Shown here piece by piece: positions 60,588 to 64,000 of a stretch of 64,000 bases of DNA. The translations under genes were made by a program, and so were the position numbers. The notes beneath the pieces were generated by a model that worked only from the letters and a program-made list of their open reading frames with translations, was not told where the DNA came from and ran no database searches. This stretch comes from Liolophura sinensis (Eukaryota > Mollusca > Polyplacophora > Chitonida > Chitonidae): the NCBI RefSeq assembly GCF_032854445.1, contig NC_088304.1:33038810-33102809 (forward strand). Direction: 5' to 3'. The stretch's first letter is position 1; every line of letters starts with the position of its first letter.

Positions 60588-60841
60588 GCTTGGGGTTTAA
60601 CGTCGTACTTCACCGCGTATGTGGACGGATTTCCACTGCTCTTTTATCTAGTGCTGCTTCACCGTGACATTATGCTGATCGGGCCAACCAGTCGTTACAC
60701 TATTCCCTAAATGCTGAGCGCCTAGCGAGGAAGTCACAACTTCCTCTTTTTTTTTAAGGTCTTAGATGTGTCCCGACCCAGGATTGACCCAGGATCTACC
60801 AGCCCCAAAGCGGACGCTCTAGCAACTGTGCTATCGGGGTT
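60588..60841 (-). mobile_element. SINE-B, second copy, internally deleted
   Basis: In its own sense: head ACCCCGATAGCACAGTTGCT, AGAGCGTCCGC, GGGTCAATCCTGGGTCGGG, then TAGATAAAAGAGCAGTGGAA and GTACGACGTTAAACCCCAAG. The ATATGACGACG part is missing. It lies 70 bp from the previous copy in the same orientation. Confidence 0.88.
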
Positions 60842-62324
60842 AACTGCCGAATTATTACACTGCCACCATATCCTCTTGGACAGAAGATGCAACATTGAAA
60901 CCGGATAACCCGTTGCCTAATTAAATCTTTAGGCAATAGAATTTGGGTAAAACTTCTATGGTTACCTCCCAGTTAAAAGTATAATATAGTGAACAAGAAG
61001 AAAATCTTTTCAGAAACACATCAGAGAGAAAGGTCAGACCACTTCGTGCATAATCTTGACTTTTATTCCATATGTACAGACATGTAAAACTGAACAAAAG
61101 TGTTGTGAAAATTTTTGAGTATAGCAAGAGATGAATTCGACTAGACCATGTATCAGACTTTCCTGTTGTTTATTTCTCTTGGAGAATACAATAATGAAAA
61201 ATGAACATTTAGAAGTGCCTCATTAATGAAAACGATGAGGTACAAGCTGAATACATTTGTTGGGAAATCCGGTCAACTCACGACAAGCAAACCACTACAA
61301 AGACCTATAAATGCAATTCTTACTTATCGTCACATAAATTAAGTGAGAGTTACATTCAGAAACATAACCTACCGACAGCTGGTAGAAATGTTGACTCCCA
61401 TACTTGGTACAAATGCGTCTAAGGTACGAAACCTGGCCACAATCTTTTGGGACAGTTCTCACTTGCTGGCCCAATCTTATCAAAATCTGGCGTAACAGGC
61501 GGTTCAGTGGCTGCTATGAAGCTTCCACTTTTCCCCCATGGCTTGCCGTGAACTGGATCATGATAGATTATGATACACAATTAAACCTTAGTTTCCCTCG
61601 ATACGACCCGAGTCAAGCTTTCTTCTGCCACCATGCTTGAATTGAGATTGCCCATACTGGGCTCCACCACAACTCAATGTATATCCCAATGTTGTTTTAA
61701 ACAACTGTGGCCTGATAAACACTATTTGCTTATGCAATGGTTTTCATGAGGAAACCCAATGATGCGTTAGTTCATGCTTGCCATGAACTGGCCCAATGTT
61801 ATGTTAGTTGTCAGCTGCTGAAAACCAGTGTTGTCCCAATGGTTGCCATGAATAAACTTAATGTTGTGTTCACTGTAACCAAGCAAACAGTGTTATATCC
61901 CAATGTTTCCAAAGAAATGACCCCATTTTGTGTATTCAGTGAGCCCAATGTTTCCAATGAAATGACCCAATGTTGCGATTTCAGTAAGCTCAATGTTTCC
62001 CATGAAATGACCAAATTTTGTGTTTTCCAGAGCTTAATGTTTCCAAACAGCTCAATTTTCTTTGAACAGTGATTTGGCAAACTCTTCTTCTGTCCCAATG
62101 CCAGCCATGGAATGTTTTAACGTATTTTTTTAGTGAGGTCAATGTGTCTATTGAAACGACCCGTTGCTGTGTTAGCTGTGACTTGGTACACACCCTTCTG
62201 TCAAAGTACATGACATTAAATTATCCAGTTTTATGTGTGCACTGAAAGCAGTGTTCTCAACGCACTGGCTCTCTATGTTCTGTTAGCTGTGACTTGATGA
62301 ACGCTGCTTGGACTCCAATACCCT
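60842..62324. other. Probable 3' flank/UTR of the minus-strand gene, with a minisatellite
   Basis: AT-rich sequence left of the stop at 62,325. It includes the 45-bp repeats and an isolated 53-codon minus-strand open stretch at 61,419-61,580. No further splice-linked exon was established. Confidence 0.4.
61899..62069. repeat. 45-bp minisatellite
   Basis: Units start CCCAATGTTTCC at 61,899, CCCAATGTTTCC at 61,944, CTCAATGTTTCC at 61,989 and CTTAATGTTTCC at 62,033, with GAAATGACC and TTTCAG/TTCAG in between. Looser CCCAATG-bearing units extend left to about 61,685. Because 45 is a multiple of three, one frame stays open and translates as 15-residue repeats (NVS-EMT). Confidence 0.85.
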
Positions 62325-63162
62325 TCACGATCCCCCGATAGACCCAGATCTGTGACGCTTGGCTGGAGGCTCATCTGTCTCAGGCACTAAGACTGGTGGT
62401 TCTGAATCTACAGACATAATAGCAATGGATTATTAGAGAACTTTTCACAGAAAATTTTCAAGGTAAATTTTATCTACTTATATGATTGTTGCTTAACTCA
62501 ATACTCAAGAACTTTTCCCCCTCATACGACAGCTGTCTTTCCCTGTTAACGAGAGTTGTCTTTCCCTGATGAAGTAAACCCGAGTGGCCAATGGGAAACC
62601 ACTGAACATGTTACTGACAAAATTTCCAGCATGTGACCTGATATATTTACACATCAGGCAGAAAACAGGCAGAAAATCCATGAAAGAAATCTCAAATTTA
62701 TACAATTTGCCCATCTCAATTAATCCCCTCTTGGCATTTCCACACAACATTAGTAAATCTTGAATTTCCTGAGAAAATGGGAAGTGCTTTCTTCAGTTTG
62801 TAGACTGGCAGACCAAGATGTCTGATCCGATAAAAACCTTCAGCAAAGTCTGATAAATTATCTTCTAAATCATTCTGACAAAAGTTACACATGGAATAGT
62901 AACTTCCTGTGTGTATGAACTGTAAATAAGACAAATTTCTCCATGAGAAAGACATTCAGCACAATCTTAATTTTTGCTAATACTCAAATTTTTGCTAATA
63001 CTCGTAACATTGAAAACTATGTGAGATACACATTTCTGTACATCCTGTTGTAATTTCATCCAAGTAACCACACAAAGATACATGTAACTCTCCTCTCACC
63101 ATTTGTATCTTCTGTGTTGTCCTTCTCCAACTGTCTTCGTTCTTCTCGGACCATACTCATGG
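62325..63162 (-). CDS. Unidentified gene, last two coding exons (partial)
   Basis: Exons 63162-63100 and 62407-62325 have good borders (CATCCACAG/CCATGAG, AAATG/GTGAGA, GTCTGTAG/ATTCAG) and splice in phase. They encode MSMVREERRQLEKDNTEDTN, joined through D to SEPPVLVPETDEPPAKRHRSG and a short serine/glycine end before TGA. The first part is a charged helix; the second is acidic, then carries a basic cluster PAKRHR that resembles a nuclear localisation signal. Two bases precede the first ATG within the exon, so the reading frame probably continues from an upstream exon beyond the window. I do not recognise the family. The intron between the two holds a decayed SINE-A. Confidence 0.55.
62478..62640 (-). 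mobile_element. SINE-A, strongly decayed
   Basis: TTGCTTAACTCAATACTCAA, GAACTTTT, TCATACGACAGC and, further on, GTGGCCAATGGGAAACCACT and TTACTGACAAAATTTCC follow the SINE-A order with many changes. Confidence 0.45.
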
Positions 63163-63197
63163 CTGTGGATGATAAAACAACACCTGTGTACGTACAT

Positions 63198-63259
63198 ATG
63201 CTTGGGTTTTTCGGCACATTTAACAGTTTTTCAGTCACATGACGACAACGAGTCATTTA

Positions 63260-63263
<4 letters not shown>
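63198..63263 (-). mobile_element. SINE-B 3' part, cut by (AT)n
   Basis: ATGCTTGGGTTTTTCGGCAC, TTTAACAGTTTTTCAGTCAC and ATGACGACAACGAGTCATTT match SINE-B up to the point where a long (AT)n begins. Confidence 0.8.

Positions 63264-63305
<42 letters not shown>
63264..63305. repeat. (AT)n microsatellite within SINE-B
   Basis: Lies where intact SINE-B copies have a short ACATATATTGTG stretch. Confidence 0.93.
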
Positions 63306-63306
<1 letters not shown>

Positions 63307-63791
63307 GAGGTGGGCATAAAAAAAAATGGGCCGTATGTTGATGCTGCATTGCTCCATTATCCTTTGTTCAAACCCTGTCAAACTTTAGACATTTAAATAA
63401 CATGATTTTCTTAATGCACTGACCAATTTTCAAGGTCATAGCTTGAGTAGTCTGTACACAGGGTTAAAATGAAAACATATCCTCAAAAACGCACATTCTG
63501 GTGAACCACAATGCATCACCTGTCAGGTGTCATGAGTAGAGCGTGCGCTGCACCTGTGTGACAAGCGTCAATCAAGTGTTGTCTGGAAAAATTGTCTGGC
63601 TCTAGTGTCAGAGAAACCCTTCTGCCAGACAGGCACAAGTTTTGCTGAATCAAAATTGTTTCATCTGCGGCGGACAAGGAATTGATCATCTTTTCAAACA
63701 AAAAAAGTTAGAACATCATTTTGAAATGTCCCGAACATGAATTTTGACTCTATTTTGATTTTGGTCCGATGAACAGAAATCTTATGCCCAC

Positions 63792-63796
<5 letters not shown>
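63306..63796. mobile_element. TIR-bounded insertion (about 490 bp) in the (AT)n
   Basis: The left end GAGGTGGGCATAAAAA and the right end, reverse-complemented TGGGTGGGCATAAG, share GGTGGGCATAA as short inverted repeats. Both flanks are AT repeats, consistent with TA-target integration of a Tc1/mariner-type non-autonomous element. A 60-codon minus-strand open frame inside (63,516-63,701) may be a remnant of its source. Confidence 0.55.

Positions 63797-63851
<55 letters not shown>
63797..63851. repeat. (AT)n microsatellite within SINE-B
   Basis: Second AT block, right of the TIR-bounded insertion. Confidence 0.95.
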
Positions 63852-63853
<2 letters not shown>

Positions 63854-64000
63854 GTTTTCTTTTGACAGGGCAAGTCCCTGCTGCCAAAGTGCTGCCACCT
63901 CTAATGTACCATGTGGAAGACACCAGATATGACACCAGGTTTGATGCCAGATCTCCTGACTTCCATGAGAATGCTCTCACAGCTAGGACACTGAAGTGGC
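63852..64000 (-). mobile_element. SINE-B 5' part including tRNA head, to window edge
   Basis: TTTTGACAGGGCAAGTCCCT, CTGCCAAAGTGCTGCCACC, GACACCAGATATGACACCAG and the head side ATGAGAATGCTCTCACAGCT continue the element begun at 63,198. Confidence 0.8.

Noticed and set aside
63516-63701. Possible exon (LSAADETILIQQNLCLSG...) that could splice into 63,162
   Set aside because: A phase-compatible donor exists at 63,554, but the whole stretch lies inside the TIR-bounded insertion in the (AT)n. It is more likely a transposon remnant; left out of the gene model.

Overview
This is eukaryotic nuclear DNA from an AT-rich, repeat-rich animal genome, most likely a lophotrochozoan and probably a mollusc. 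The basis is the split genes with GT-AG introns, the many tRNA-headed SINEs with (AAAT)n-type tails, and the frequent TACATGTA-type words; the exact taxon is an inference. All exon calls were made by eye from splice signals, reading phase and remembered family sequences, with no database search.

Layout. (1) About 0.8-18.4 kb, minus strand: a complete eight-exon GOSR1 gene (Golgi Qb-SNARE GS28) whose exons join in phase into 240 residues. (2) 18,389-18,739: a 351-bp gap between two divergent start codons, with a CGCG (TCTCGCGAG) element, a CCAAT box and an E-box, which looks like a bidirectional promoter. (3) 18.74-23.3 kb, plus strand: a four-exon gene for a basic, SP/TP-rich 255-residue protein with a KEN box, probably a PIMREG/FAM64A (RCS1) homologue, followed by a roughly 1.5-kb 3' UTR. 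(4) 23.3-27.5 kb: apparently gene-free DNA with a long (AT)n, a decayed copy of the array unit and a long-TIR MITE that holds a 46-bp minisatellite. (5) About 27.5-57.7 kb: four head-to-tail copies of a 7.1-7.8 kb unit with no credible protein-coding gene. Each copy carries old SINE and MITE insertions at matching positions, so these predate the amplification. Diagnostic differences mostly pair copy 1 with 3 and copy 2 with 4, a two-unit higher-order repeat of about 15 kb; a patch in the middle of the unit pairs 1 with 2 and 3 with 4. (6) 57.7-62.3 kb: palindrome-rich DNA, SINEs (one full length with a 12-bp target-site duplication), two adjacent SINE-B copies and a 45-bp minisatellite. (7) 62.3-63.2 kb, minus strand: the last two coding exons of an unidentified gene that runs off the right edge. 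The rest of the edge is a SINE-B split by (AT)n and a small TIR-bounded insertion.

Naming used below. SINE-A is a tRNA-headed SINE whose body contains the word GGCCGCCGTCGTA and ends GCGTAAAACACCA plus AAAT repeats. SINE-B is a second tRNA-headed family whose body ends in ATATGACGACG and GTACGACGTTA. The two recognisable genes act in different processes (Golgi membrane fusion and mitosis) and appear linked only by a shared promoter. The most unusual structure is the non-coding 30-kb tandem array.
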